NCBI RefSeq assembly: GCF_038003045.1
Contig: NZ_JBBOOK010000002.1
Coordinates: 744,001-808,000, forward strand
Length of the DNA stretch: 64,000 nucleotides
Source of the DNA: Sporosarcina sp. FSL W7-1349
GTDB lineage: Bacteria; Bacillota; Bacilli; Bacillales_A; Planococcaceae
Direction of reading: 5' to 3'
The translations under genes and the position numbers were made by a program. Shown piece by piece: positions 23,947 through 32,302 of the stretch (the first letter of the stretch is position 1; every line of letters begins with the position of its first letter). Below the pieces are notes generated by a model. It was not told where the DNA came from and did no database searches. It worked only from the letters and a program-made list of their open reading frames with translations.

Positions 23947-24084
23947 GTAATCCCCCCTCTTCCTTTCCTAGTGTATGAAACTATTAAAAAAATCGCCGTC
24001 GGTTTCAATCGTATCATTATACAAGACTTGGAGAAGTACTTCTTACTATTTAGCTTGTCCCCTTCAAAAGGTGAGTACATGAAG

Positions 24085-24130
24085 AAAAAGCGGGTTTATT
24101 AGAAAGCTAACTAATAAACTCGCTTTTTTT
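24085..24130. terminator. terminator after the FMN reductase gene
   Basis: AAAAAGCGGGTTTATTAG (24085-24102) pairs with CTAATAAACTCGCTTTTTT with one mismatch, loop of 8 bases. The remaining part of 23947-24216 shows no gene. Confidence 0.85.
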
Positions 24131-24216
24131 CAAATTTTAGGCTATCCCGTGCTTCGCGGAAATTGTCACGCTATCGCTCGACTCTCTGAAAAACTAAGTT
24201 CGTCCGGATGGCCTTA

Positions 24217-24762
24217 TTATCTCAAAGTTTTCAACGCACCGCTCCACGCTTCCACTTCTTCGAGCATGGCGTTTACATTATCCAGATGTAGCGATTGGGG
24301 CTTAAACTCTGTTCCGTTTTCAAAATCCGTAAATAGAGATAGTGTTGGGTGAGTACGGACATCAGCAATTTTTAATTCTCCACAGATGCCGCGTAAATGT
24401 TCTGCCGCACGCGCTCCGCCAGTCGATCCGTAACTAACGATTCCGGCTGCTTTGTCGTTCCAAGCTTCCCGAGCAAAGTCGAGAGCATTTTTCAATGCGC
24501 CTGTGATGCTGTGGTTGTATTCTTGCACGATAAAAACAAATCCGTCCAACTTAGCAAGTTTTTCATTCCAAGCTGCAATTCCGGGCTCTGTTCCATCGGT
24601 TTCCCCTAAAAACGGTAATTTGAAATCAGCAATGTCCACAATTTCATAATTGGCAGTGTCACGTTGATCTGCAATTCCTTTTACCCACTCTCCAACTTGC
24701 GGACTTACCCGGCCTTGACGTGTGCTTCCTAAAATAATTCCAATGTTTAGTTTTTCAGCCAT
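24217..24762 (-). CDS. NAD(P)H-dependent FMN reductase/azoreductase-like
   Basis: A 181-residue flavodoxin-fold protein. LNIGIILGSTRQGRVSPQVG (4-23) is the FMN phosphate-binding loop, and FVFIVQEYNHSITGALKNAL the second FMN contact; SYGSTGGARAAEHLRGIC is also typical. Such enzymes reduce flavins, quinones or azo compounds in two-electron steps. The ATG at 24762 is chosen for its AGAGGAG. It lies 80 bases after the dioxygenase-like gene on the same strand and next to an HxlR regulator, an arrangement known from the catechol/quinone response of Bacillus (YodB/CatR regulon). Confidence 0.88.
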   Translation of the reverse strand: MAEKLNIGIILGSTRQGRVSPQVGEWVKGIADQRDTANYEIVDIADFKLPFLGETDGTEPGIAAWNEKLAKLDGFVFIVQEYNHSITGALKNALDFAREAWNDKAAGIVSYGSTGGARAAEHLRGICGELKIADVRTHPTLSLFTDFENGTEFKPQSLHLDNVNAMLEEVEAWSGALKTLR

Positions 24763-24842
24763 GTTTTCATTCTCCTCTACTTGTTTCCCGAATAATTTAT
24801 CAAAAAAACCCAATGTTCTTACCACCTATCCAATAATTTGGC

Positions 24843-25697
24843 TTACCTCTTGATCTGTAGGACAATTCGATTTCCGGAAGGATCCACTGTATAAATGGAT
24901 CCATTTTCTTCTGTAACAGCTGCTCCAATTTGTGTCAGTTGCTCGATAATCTGCTTCCTCTTTTCTTCATTCGGCAGTATGAGCGTAAATGATTTTAATC
25001 CAACACTATTCGCTGCTGGCGCAGGGGCCCCGACGCCATTCCATGTATTCAATCCGATATGGTGATGATATTTGCTTGTAGATATGAAAAGCGCCTGTCC
25101 ACCATAGCGGTTAACGACTTCGAAGCCTAGCCCCTTGCTGTAAAACTCTTCTGTTTTCTGCAATTCAGAAACATGCAAATGGATATGACCCATTACCGTG
25201 CCTGACGGTAATCCTTTCCAGTCGCCTTGTTTTCCAGTCGACAGCAGGTCTTGAAAATCCAACGGATCTACCGTCATGGCTACTTCGTCCTGTTTCCAAC
25301 TCCAGACAGACGGATCACGATCCGTGTAAATTTCAATCCCATTCCCATCCGGATCTGACAAATATAGCGCCTCGCTCACAAGGTGATCCGAGGAGCCAAT
25401 GCGAATCGCTTTATCAATGAAGTGAAACACAATATTCGCCAGATCAGAGCGTTTTGGCAAAAGCAGGGCAAAATGATACAGCCCCGTCGTTCTTCCTTGT
25501 GGAGGCATCACATTTTCCGGCTGCTCCAACGATAGTAAGACCGTCGTTCCATCTGCAGACAAGTCCGCTGTTTTTTCGGTTTGATTTATGATCTGAAAGC
25601 CAATGATTTCTGTATAAAATTTCATAGCCTTTTCCAAGCTTTCCACTTTCAAATTTACTTGCCCGACAAAAGTGGATGGGGGTTGATGAAAGTTCAT
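24843..25697 (-). CDS. catE: extradiol/VOC dioxygenase, CatE-like
   Basis: A 284-residue protein with two VOC modules: the first starts FVGQVNLKVESLEKAMKFYT, the second GHIHLHVSELQKTEEFYSKG. Metal ligands of extradiol enzymes are suggested by H of GHIHLHV, H of SKYHHHIGLNTW and E of a late strand. In Bacillus CatE protects against catechol by ring cleavage. The ATG has GAGGAGG upstream. It is divergent from an HxlR regulator, with two nested inverted repeats in between. It could be another glyoxalase-type enzyme; CatE is the best fit by length and context. Confidence 0.82.
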   Translation of the reverse strand: MNFHQPPSTFVGQVNLKVESLEKAMKFYTEIIGFQIINQTEKTADLSADGTTVLLSLEQPENVMPPQGRTTGLYHFALLLPKRSDLANIVFHFIDKAIRIGSSDHLVSEALYLSDPDGNGIEIYTDRDPSVWSWKQDEVAMTVDPLDFQDLLSTGKQGDWKGLPSGTVMGHIHLHVSELQKTEEFYSKGLGFEVVNRYGGQALFISTSKYHHHIGLNTWNGVGAPAPAANSVGLKSFTLILPNEEKRKQIIEQLTQIGAAVTEENGSIYTVDPSGNRIVLQIKR

Positions 25698-25740
25698 TAC
25701 AGTTCCTCCTCATATATTTTGATACTACAAAGTCCTCAAT

Positions 25741-25793
25741 ACTTACTTTATGTAAGCAACTATACTACCGTTAATATAGTATGTCAAGTAAGT
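25741..25793. promoter_or_regulatory. nested inverted repeats, HxlR operator candidate
   Basis: Outer arms ACTTACTT (25741-25748) and AAGTAAGT (25786-25793) enclose inner arms ACTATACTA (25759-25767) and TAATATAGT (25772-25780, one mismatch). They fill the gap between the CatE-like gene and the regulator. Confidence 0.6.
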
Positions 25794-25858
25794 GATAAAC
25801 AAAATACAATTTAATTATTTATAAATATGGGTATAATAGAAGTAAGGAGTTGATATCA

Positions 25859-26176
25859 TTGAATAAATCAATTTGTCCCAGATTCGAAAAAGCCATGTCT
25901 CTATTAAATAAACGATGGACCGGCCTGATTATTTATCAACTGCTAGCCGGTCCACAGCGTTTTTGCAATATTGAATCCACCATCGGCGTCAGTGGAAGAG
26001 TACTATCCGAGCGGTTAAAAGACTTGGAGAACGAGGGTATCGTCAAACGGGAAGTGTACCCTGAAACCCCGGTCCGTATCGAATATTCATTGACCGATAA
26101 AGGATTTGCATTGGAACCTCTCATGAAGGAAATAGAGAATTGGTCACAGAACTGGCTGGAAGATGGAGCTGAGTAA
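25859..26176 (+). CDS. HxlR/YodB-type redox-sensing regulator
   Basis: A 105-residue winged-helix protein of the HxlR (DUF24) family: CPRFEKAMSLLNKRWTGLII, FCNIESTIGVSGRVLSERLK and a wing ending SLTDKGFALEPLM. The cysteine at position 5 corresponds to the conserved redox cysteine of YodB/CatR, which reacts with quinones or diamide. The start is the TTG at 25859, placed 9 bases after AAGGAG; an earlier TTG overlaps that site. It is divergent from the CatE-like and FMN-reductase genes and probably represses them. Confidence 0.88.
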   Translation: MNKSICPRFEKAMSLLNKRWTGLIIYQLLAGPQRFCNIESTIGVSGRVLSERLKDLENEGIVKREVYPETPVRIEYSLTDKGFALEPLMKEIENWSQNWLEDGAE

Positions 26177-26201
26177 ATTATTTGCAAAAGCAAGCTAAAA
26201 T

Positions 26202-26243
26202 AAAACAGGTGGAGAAAAACAAAACGTTTTCCTTCACCTGTTT
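26202..26243. terminator. bidirectional terminator
   Basis: AAACAGGTG and CACCTGTTT form the outer stem, extended by AGAAAA/TTTTCC; lies between the convergent HxlR and ChrA genes. Confidence 0.75.
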
Positions 26244-26266
26244 CTAGCTTACATGATCCATTTTCT

Positions 26267-26797
26267 TCAATACACTACTACACCCACCACACCCGCAATC
26301 AATATAATAAGAGCGGGGTGCCATTTCAACTTCCACAACGCAAAGAGACCAAGGGCGAAGAGGCCAATGCCGACTGCTGCATCCCACGAAATTGAGAGGA
26401 GCCCGTTCGTCCGGGAAAATGAAAAGGCTGCGAACAGGATCAATGCCGTGATGACAGGACGCAAGCCGTAAAATGCGGATTGGACGATTGGCATGTCGTT
26501 AATTTTGTAAAAGAACGTCGCAATTAGAAACACGATCAAGACGGATGGCAAAGTGATAGCAATAGCAGAAATGATGGCGCCCCATAATCCCGCTGCCTCG
26601 AAGCCTATGAAGACAGCGGTATTGGTCGCAATCGGTCCCGGCGACATTCCCGCAATTGCGATAATATCAATCAATTGCTGAGAGGTCATCCATCCATGAC
26701 GAAGCGCTTCATGTTCGATCACCGGAATGATGGCATATCCGCCGCCAAAAGAAACAAACCCAACGATAAAAAACGTAATGAACAGATTCCAGAGCAT
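26267..26797 (-). CDS. chrA: chromate transporter, ChrA half-protein (second)
   Basis: A 176-residue membrane protein with one CHR domain: FVSFGGGYAIIPVIEHEALR and the signature AGMSPGPIATNTAVFIGF. Short-chain ChrA proteins occur as pairs that form a heterodimer exporting chromate. The ATG overlaps the upstream half by one base (TAATG). Confidence 0.9.
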   Translation of the reverse strand: MLWNLFITFFIVGFVSFGGGYAIIPVIEHEALRHGWMTSQQLIDIIAIAGMSPGPIATNTAVFIGFEAAGLWGAIISAIAITLPSVLIVFLIATFFYKINDMPIVQSAFYGLRPVITALILFAAFSFSRTNGLLSISWDAAVGIGLFALGLFALWKLKWHPALIILIAGVVGVVVY

Positions 26798-27375
26798 TAC
26801 GACTTCGCCTCCTCGACTCTTTTTTTCGATCTTCTTACAAAATGAACGACGATTCCGCTTGCCAAGCCGGCAAACACGAGGAGAACCGGATGGATATGCA
26901 GAACGATCAACAACAAAAGAGCCGTCAATAAAAGAACCAACGTCGCTTTGTCTGGAACCGAGGAGCGAAACGTCAGGATGGCCGCATAAGCGATAAGCGC
27001 CACAACGACAGGCCGAATCCCCTTAAATGCTGCCTCCACGGCCGGCTGATCCCGGACTGTAAAGAAGAGCAGACTTAAGGCGATGACGATGAAAAATGTC
27101 GGAATCATGATGCCAATCGTTGCAGCCAAAGCTCCCTTGAATCCTGCAATCCGGTAGCCGATGAAAGCGGAGGAGTTGACACCGACCGATCCTGGCGCGG
27201 ACTGGGCCAAAGCAAAAGCATCAATAATCTCTTCTTTCTCCAGCCACTTTCGCTGCTCCACCACTGCTTTTTTAATCATCGGCATCATCGCAAATCCGCC
27301 TCCGAATGTGATGGGACTAATCTTAAAAAAAGTCCAGAACAAGTGAAGTAATAGGCGAAATTTTTTATCTTTCAT
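26797..27375 (-). CDS. chrA: chromate transporter, ChrA half-protein (first)
   Basis: A 192-residue CHR-domain protein with SPITFGGGFAMMPMIKKAVV and AQSAPGSVGVNSSAFIGYRI. The ATG at 27375 has AAAAGGGG upstream; a longer frame reaching 27609 runs into the ROK gene and has no ribosome site. First gene of the chrA pair. Confidence 0.9.
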   Translation of the reverse strand: MKDKKFRLLLHLFWTFFKISPITFGGGFAMMPMIKKAVVEQRKWLEKEEIIDAFALAQSAPGSVGVNSSAFIGYRIAGFKGALAATIGIMIPTFFIVIALSLLFFTVRDQPAVEAAFKGIRPVVVALIAYAAILTFRSSVPDKATLVLLLTALLLLIVLHIHPVLLVFAGLASGIVVHFVRRSKKRVEEAKS

Positions 27376-27433
27376 ACAGGCATCCCCTTTTGAATTCTTT
27401 TCACTATTTCGGACAAAAGTATACAAATAAATA

Positions 27434-28603
27434 TTATTCGTTAAAAAACGATTGAAAAAGTTGGATGGCGCTGCCAAGGGCAATGGCCTGCTCCCGCAAG
27501 GAACCTTCTTTGAATGTAGGGAATGAAACATCATTCGAATAAATATGGGCCTTGGCGCTCTGAATAACCTCATCGAAGAAAAAAGAGGTCCCGTAAACGA
27601 GCGCGCCATGAAGGACGACCATTTCCGGACGGAGCGTATTGACCATATTAGCTAACCCAATTCCCAAATAAAAGGCACCCTGTTTTGCAATAGAAACTGC
27701 TATTTCATTTCCAGCAGAGATTTCCTCTATAAATTGCTCCGCGGATAGACCGGATCTATCACTCGCAGCCTCGAATTCTTCCAACATGGCAGCCAATGTC
27801 GCATAAGCGGAAAGACAACCACTTTTCCCACAAACGCAGACCTTGCCATTCGCCTGCACGATGATGTGTCCTAAAGCACTCGTATCTCCTTGACGATGGG
27901 ATATGACTTTTCCATCATGGAGGACGCCGCCCCGTATTCCGTACCCATTAATATAATATATGAGATTTGAATAGAGTTCGTCATAGAAATAATGTTCGGC
28001 AATCGCAGCGGAGTTCGCCCCGTTATCGACCGACAAGACAGCTGGGAATTCAGAAAGCCTTGCCGGAATACTGACCTGCTCCCACCCGGATGCCAGAAAA
28101 GATTCAGCACCCACAATTTTTCCTTCCGTCCTCAAAATTGGTCCAACCGCCCCGACGCCAATTCCGAGAAGTGCATCGTCGGATATCGAATAAATTTGGA
28201 GCCACTTTCGAATGACGCCAGTAATTTCATCAAACACGATATCGGGCGTATGGCGATTTGTCATAAGCATTACATGCTGATCCACCATATTGAATTGCAT
28301 ATCCGTCAAGACGATCCGACTTACATTTCGGGAAAGGTCGATACCGATTATCCATGCGGCGGTTTCAATCACTTCATACAGAATGGGTGGTCGACCGCCA
28401 CTGGAAGGCCCGATGCCCGCCTCCCGTATGTATCCTGCTTGCAGCAATTCGTCAATCAGTCGCGTCATCGTCGTCGGCTTCAGTTGAATATGCTGCGCTA
28501 AATCGATCTTGGTGATGGGTCCGAAACGATGAATCAATTTATAGATCTTTTTCGGTAACTCATTTTTCCTTGAATCATCCGTTAAAAATTCCTTCATTCC
28601 CAT
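27434..28603 (-). CDS. ROK-family transcriptional regulator
   Basis: A 389-residue protein: MarR-like HTH at about 18-75 (GPITKIDLAQHIQLKPTTMT and GIGPSSGGRPPILYEV) followed by a ROK sugar-kinase-like domain (DNGANSAAIAEHYF, GHIIVQANGKVCVCGKSGCL). The cysteine-rich CVCGKSGCL matches the ROK zinc site. XylR/NagC-type repressors sense sugars; no sugar gene is adjacent, so the target is unknown. The start ATG at 28603 has a weak ribosome site; the ATG two codons later is equally possible. A perfect palindrome 83 bp upstream may be its own operator. Confidence 0.87.
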   Translation of the reverse strand: MGMKEFLTDDSRKNELPKKIYKLIHRFGPITKIDLAQHIQLKPTTMTRLIDELLQAGYIREAGIGPSSGGRPPILYEVIETAAWIIGIDLSRNVSRIVLTDMQFNMVDQHVMLMTNRHTPDIVFDEITGVIRKWLQIYSISDDALLGIGVGAVGPILRTEGKIVGAESFLASGWEQVSIPARLSEFPAVLSVDNGANSAAIAEHYFYDELYSNLIYYINGYGIRGGVLHDGKVISHRQGDTSALGHIIVQANGKVCVCGKSGCLSAYATLAAMLEEFEAASDRSGLSAEQFIEEISAGNEIAVSIAKQGAFYLGIGLANMVNTLRPEMVVLHGALVYGTSFFFDEVIQSAKAHIYSNDVSFPTFKEGSLREQAIALGSAIQLFQSFFNE

Positions 28604-28685
28604 TCACCTACTCTTTCTATTTTTCATTATAAGGCATTTTCAATATTTTTTGAAATAAAATAATGCTATTTATATAATACTATCG

Positions 28686-28701
28686 ATGAATGTACATTCA
28701 T
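28686..28701. promoter_or_regulatory. perfect 16-bp palindrome upstream of the ROK gene
   Basis: ATGAATGTACATTCAT is self-complementary over its full length. It is the clearest signal in the 441-bp AT-rich gap 28604-29044, which also contains TATAAT at 28934-28939 as a possible -10 for the PAS-GGDEF-EAL gene. I see no gene in this gap. Confidence 0.45.
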
Positions 28702-29044
28702 AATTTTGCAGTTCCTATTTTCCATCTTTTGAAGAAAAACTGTATATATCCACGTTTTTTGATACATATTTACGTACTTCCCCATCCAAAAAGAAACCTT
28801 GGAATCGATTAGCTTTGCAACACTTTGTGAATGATAGGCGTTTTTATTATTTCTGTGTAAAGAGCATCCATATTTTCCATTTCCAATTATCAGAATCTAT
28901 CTTCTTTTAATAGAAATATATTATGCAAGGTGTTATAATACATAGTACCTATAATTCGCTATATTGTATACATTTTCGACTATTTGTTGCGAAACAGCCC
29001 TCATCGAACCGTCATTCAATATGTGAGAGAAAGGAAGAAGTGCC

Positions 29045-31492
29045 ATGGTATTAGATGCAATTAAAAATATCCCGTCTATCTCTCTTCTGTTGGATGAGAA
29101 GTTTTGTGTATGGATCACAGATCGCCAAGGATTGTTCACATATGTCAATAAAAACTTCTGCCTCTTGTCCCAGTACGAGGAAAGCGAGCTTATTGGGCAG
29201 AGCTTCAGTATGGTCCACCCACACTTTGCGGCGGAGCGTTCCATTCCACAAGTGGAAAAGGAAATTGCCGAAAAGAAAGTTTGGCAGCGGAATTTGAAGA
29301 ACTTTGCGAAAGACGGCTCTCCTTTTTGGGTTTATGCCACTGTCATTCCCATTTTGGACGAACATGGCGCTACGACCCATTTCTTATCAGTTGATACGGA
29401 CATTACAAGCAAAGAGTTGACCGATTTCAAATACAAGGAAGCGGTCGAAAATCTTAGAAACATAGAAAATGCGTTAAACCAGTCCTCCGTTGTTGTCGTG
29501 ACCGACCCTGCAGGCAAAATCACATATGTTAATGATAAGTTTCTCAAGCTCTCCAAGTATTCATCTGAAGAACTGATCGGAAAAACACATCGAGTCGTCA
29601 ACTCGGGCCACCACCCGAAAGACTTCTTCAGGGACATGTGGCAGACAATTCGGAGCGGCCAGATTTGGAGAGGGGATATTAGAAACCAGGCAAAGGACGG
29701 AAGTGCCTATTGGGTCAATACAACCATCGTGCCTTTCCTCGATAAAAGCGGAAAACCTTATCAGTATATCGCCATCAGGACGGATATCACGGCAAAGAAA
29801 GAGGCCGAAGAGTCGTTACAAGAAGCATTGAAGAACGATTTTCGACAAACCGTCAAAAATCTACAAAATGCCATCTTCAAATACACTTTGGATGAGGATG
29901 GAGAGATCGTCTTCACGCTGATTGAAGGGAAAATTGCCGAAAAATTCAACTTTACAGCGGAAAAGCTCAACGTAAATATGAAGCAGATCAAACATCTAAA
30001 GACGACCACCGACAATGTATACAAACATTTGATGCTCGGCATGCAAGGAAAAGAGACCGATTTCGAATTAAGTTTTCGTGATTTCACTTTCCTTTTTTAC
30101 TTGTCTCCTATCTTTGAAGATGGACAAGTGGTGGAAGTTGTCGGGACGGCAAGCGATATTACCGAGCGGAAGCAGGCGGAGAGAACAATTGAGCGCATGG
30201 CCTATTACGATTCACTGACAGGTTTGCCGAATCGGAGGCTTTTAAAGGAATGTGTCAAGGAAGCAATTCAAAAGGCGAAATTGAAAGAAGAAAAGTTGGC
30301 TATCATGTTCATCGACTTGGATCGGTTCAAAAACGTCAATGATTCGATGGGCCATCTTGTGGGAGACCAATTGCTGAAAGCCGTGGGTGAGCGTCTCAAA
30401 GTTTGTGTGCGCGACAAAGACGTGGTCGCCCGCTTGAATGGGGACGAATTTGTCATAATGTTCCCGTCCACTAATACAGCTCAAGTCGAGTCCGTCGCCG
30501 CCCGGATCATCGATGAGATTTCGGAGCCGTTCCTATTCAGCTCGGTTGAAGTTTATATCTCTGGAAGCATCGGCATCAGCATGTTCCCTCAAGACGGAGA
30601 TGATTACGACACCTTATTGAGCAATGCGGACTCTGCCATGTATTTATCGAAAGAGTATGGGAAGAGCACCTATCAATTTTTCACCAAAGAGTTGCGGGAG
30701 GCTATGCTGGAAAAAACGCTTCTCGAAATGGAGCTTCGCCAGGCATTGAAAAAAGGGCAGCTCTACCTGCATTATCAACCGCAATTCAATACGAAAACCG
30801 GACAACTGAAAGGGTTGGAAGCACTCGCAAGGTGGGATCACCCGTCACTCGGCCCCATCTCACCAGGTCGTTTCATCCCGATTGCGGAAGAGACAGGCCT
30901 GATCTTGCCTATCGGGAATTGGGTCATGAGAACCGCTTGCACGCAAGTGAAGAATTGGGAAAAGAAAGGCCTCCCGTCTGTCCGCATTAGCGTCAACGTC
31001 TCTCCGCGGCAGTTCATGCAGCCGGCTTTTGTATCGCAAGTCCAAAACATACTCCATGAAACAGGACTACATCCTAAAAAGTTGAATATCGAAATCACTG
31101 AAAGTATGACGATGGATGTGGACCATTGCTTATCCGTCCTGTCCCAGCTGAACGAAATCGGGGTCAGCGTTAGCATCGATGATTTCGGAACAGGCTATTC
31201 ATCCCTTAGCTATTTGGGATCCTTTCCGATTAGCCATTTGAAAATCGACCAATCCTTTGTACGGGAGATGTCGCCTAAAAACCGGGTCATTGTCAAGTCC
31301 ATCATCGACTTAGCAAAAAACTTGAACCTCAACGTCATTGCCGAAGGCGTGGAGACCGAGGAGCAGGCCCTCTTCCTTAGCAATTTACAATGCGATGAAG
31401 TACAAGGCTATCTTTTCTCGAAACCTCTTCCCATCAACGAAGTGGAAGAACTCCTCATCGAGGCACATACCAACTCGGAAGTCTCCAGCTAA
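29045..31492 (+). CDS. PAS-GGDEF-EAL cyclic-di-GMP protein
   Basis: An 815-residue cytosolic sensor. Two clear PAS domains (about 15-125 and 140-255, each with KDGS followed by WV) and a PAS-like third segment (270-375) precede GGDEF (380-540) and EAL (555-800). The GGDEF motif reads RLNGDEF, with N for the first G, so cyclase activity is doubtful. The EAL domain keeps EALARW, NVSPRQF, NIEITES, DDFGTGYSSL, KIDQSFV and AEGVE, so c-di-GMP hydrolysis is likely. No membrane helix: the signal is probably a cytosolic ligand or redox state. Good GGAAGAAG ribosome site; single-gene unit. Confidence 0.93.
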   Translation: MVLDAIKNIPSISLLLDEKFCVWITDRQGLFTYVNKNFCLLSQYEESELIGQSFSMVHPHFAAERSIPQVEKEIAEKKVWQRNLKNFAKDGSPFWVYATVIPILDEHGATTHFLSVDTDITSKELTDFKYKEAVENLRNIENALNQSSVVVVTDPAGKITYVNDKFLKLSKYSSEELIGKTHRVVNSGHHPKDFFRDMWQTIRSGQIWRGDIRNQAKDGSAYWVNTTIVPFLDKSGKPYQYIAIRTDITAKKEAEESLQEALKNDFRQTVKNLQNAIFKYTLDEDGEIVFTLIEGKIAEKFNFTAEKLNVNMKQIKHLKTTTDNVYKHLMLGMQGKETDFELSFRDFTFLFYLSPIFEDGQVVEVVGTASDITERKQAERTIERMAYYDSLTGLPNRRLLKECVKEAIQKAKLKEEKLAIMFIDLDRFKNVNDSMGHLVGDQLLKAVGERLKVCVRDKDVVARLNGDEFVIMFPSTNTAQVESVAARIIDEISEPFLFSSVEVYISGSIGISMFPQDGDDYDTLLSNADSAMYLSKEYGKSTYQFFTKELREAMLEKTLLEMELRQALKKGQLYLHYQPQFNTKTGQLKGLEALARWDHPSLGPISPGRFIPIAEETGLILPIGNWVMRTACTQVKNWEKKGLPSVRISVNVSPRQFMQPAFVSQVQNILHETGLHPKKLNIEITESMTMDVDHCLSVLSQLNEIGVSVSIDDFGTGYSSLSYLGSFPISHLKIDQSFVREMSPKNRVIVKSIIDLAKNLNLNVIAEGVETEEQALFLSNLQCDEVQGYLFSKPLPINEVEELLIEAHTNSEVSS

Positions 31493-31496
31493 TCAC

Positions 31497-31535
31497 AACG
31501 CAACCGGCGGCGCAACCCCGGTTGCGTTATTCTGT
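31497..31535 (+). terminator. terminator after the PAS-GGDEF-EAL gene
   Basis: AACGCAACCGG and CCGGTTGCGTT (31518-31528) form an 11-bp stem followed by ATTCTGTTTTTT. It overlaps the end of the convergent methyltransferase gene. Confidence 0.85.
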
Positions 31536-32138
31536 TTTTTCTTTGCGATAGACTAGGAACCGCTCGTTTTCATCTTTTTCAAATAAGCCAGGGACCGGAA
31601 CTTCCTTGGCCAATCGGAAGGGCGTCCGCATTTCCAAGAATTCTATATAGGCGTCCGTCGGATAATAGAGAATAATATCGGCTTCCCGATTTTCTGTCGC
31701 TTGCAAAATGCGGCCTACCACTGTCATGAAAACCGGCGCAGAAAAAGGATTGAAGAAATAAAACCTATTTTGCATCGGCTGAATCGCATATTCCTCAGCC
31801 CGGCAACATTCAAATTGGATCAGTGCAGGATCACGACGGCTCCCTTTCGCTTCGAACTTGGCCTTGTTTTCAAGCGCCTCCTGATAGAGCTGCCCATTCA
31901 TTTCAATGCCGACAACAGCTGCACGAAACCGATTCGCGATATAAAAAGCGAGACGCCCCTTGCCACTGCCAAAATCGACAACCTCATCTTCCCGGCTCAG
32001 ATCATATTCCTGGAACAATGCCTCCAACGCCAAATAAGGAGTCGCTTCGTACCGGTTATAATGCGATGACTGTGTCAGCCATTCCCGCATCCCCGCTGTT
32101 TGGACCCCTAATAATCGATCGTATTCTTTATCATCCAT
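31527..32138 (-). CDS. class I SAM-dependent methyltransferase-like protein
   Basis: A 203-residue protein with SAM motif I VVDFGSGKGRLAFYIANRF (about 61-79) and motif II AAVVGIEMNGQLYQEAL. The region NRFYFFNPFSAPVFMTVVGR corresponds to motif IV. Substrate unknown. The ATG at 32138 follows GGCGGGTGG; a GTG three codons earlier overlaps that site. Divergent from an NCS2 permease. Confidence 0.82.
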   Translation of the reverse strand: MDDKEYDRLLGVQTAGMREWLTQSSHYNRYEATPYLALEALFQEYDLSREDEVVDFGSGKGRLAFYIANRFRAAVVGIEMNGQLYQEALENKAKFEAKGSRRDPALIQFECCRAEEYAIQPMQNRFYFFNPFSAPVFMTVVGRILQATENREADIILYYPTDAYIEFLEMRTPFRLAKEVPVPGLFEKDENERFLVYRKEKTE

Positions 32139-32198
32139 TGTGGCCACCCGCCTATCCTAGCAAAATTTCCAGTAGTAGTTCTATTCTATCAAACTTCA

Positions 32199-32227
32199 TT
32201 CAACCCTTTTCTTTCTTATGTTATAAT
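32199..32227 (+). promoter_or_regulatory. possible SigA promoter of the NCS2 permease
   Basis: TTCAAC, 17-bp spacer, TATAAT (32222-32227). The -35 match is poor; the -10 is perfect. Confidence 0.4.
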
Positions 32228-32302
32228 AGTCCGATAGTTCAGCAACTTTTTCGACAAATTGCTATAGGAGTGCGGTTGGTTGCTTCGGAAAGGATTGGTT
32301 GG

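Noticed and set aside
27376..27609. N-terminal extension of the first ChrA half to 27609
   Set aside because: It is antisense-like filler over the ROK gene end and lacks a ribosome site; the ATG at 27375 has a good one.
31823..32302. N-terminal extension of the NCS2 permease from 31823
   Set aside because: It runs antisense through the methyltransferase gene and has no ribosome site; the ATG at 32303 begins right at the family N-terminus.
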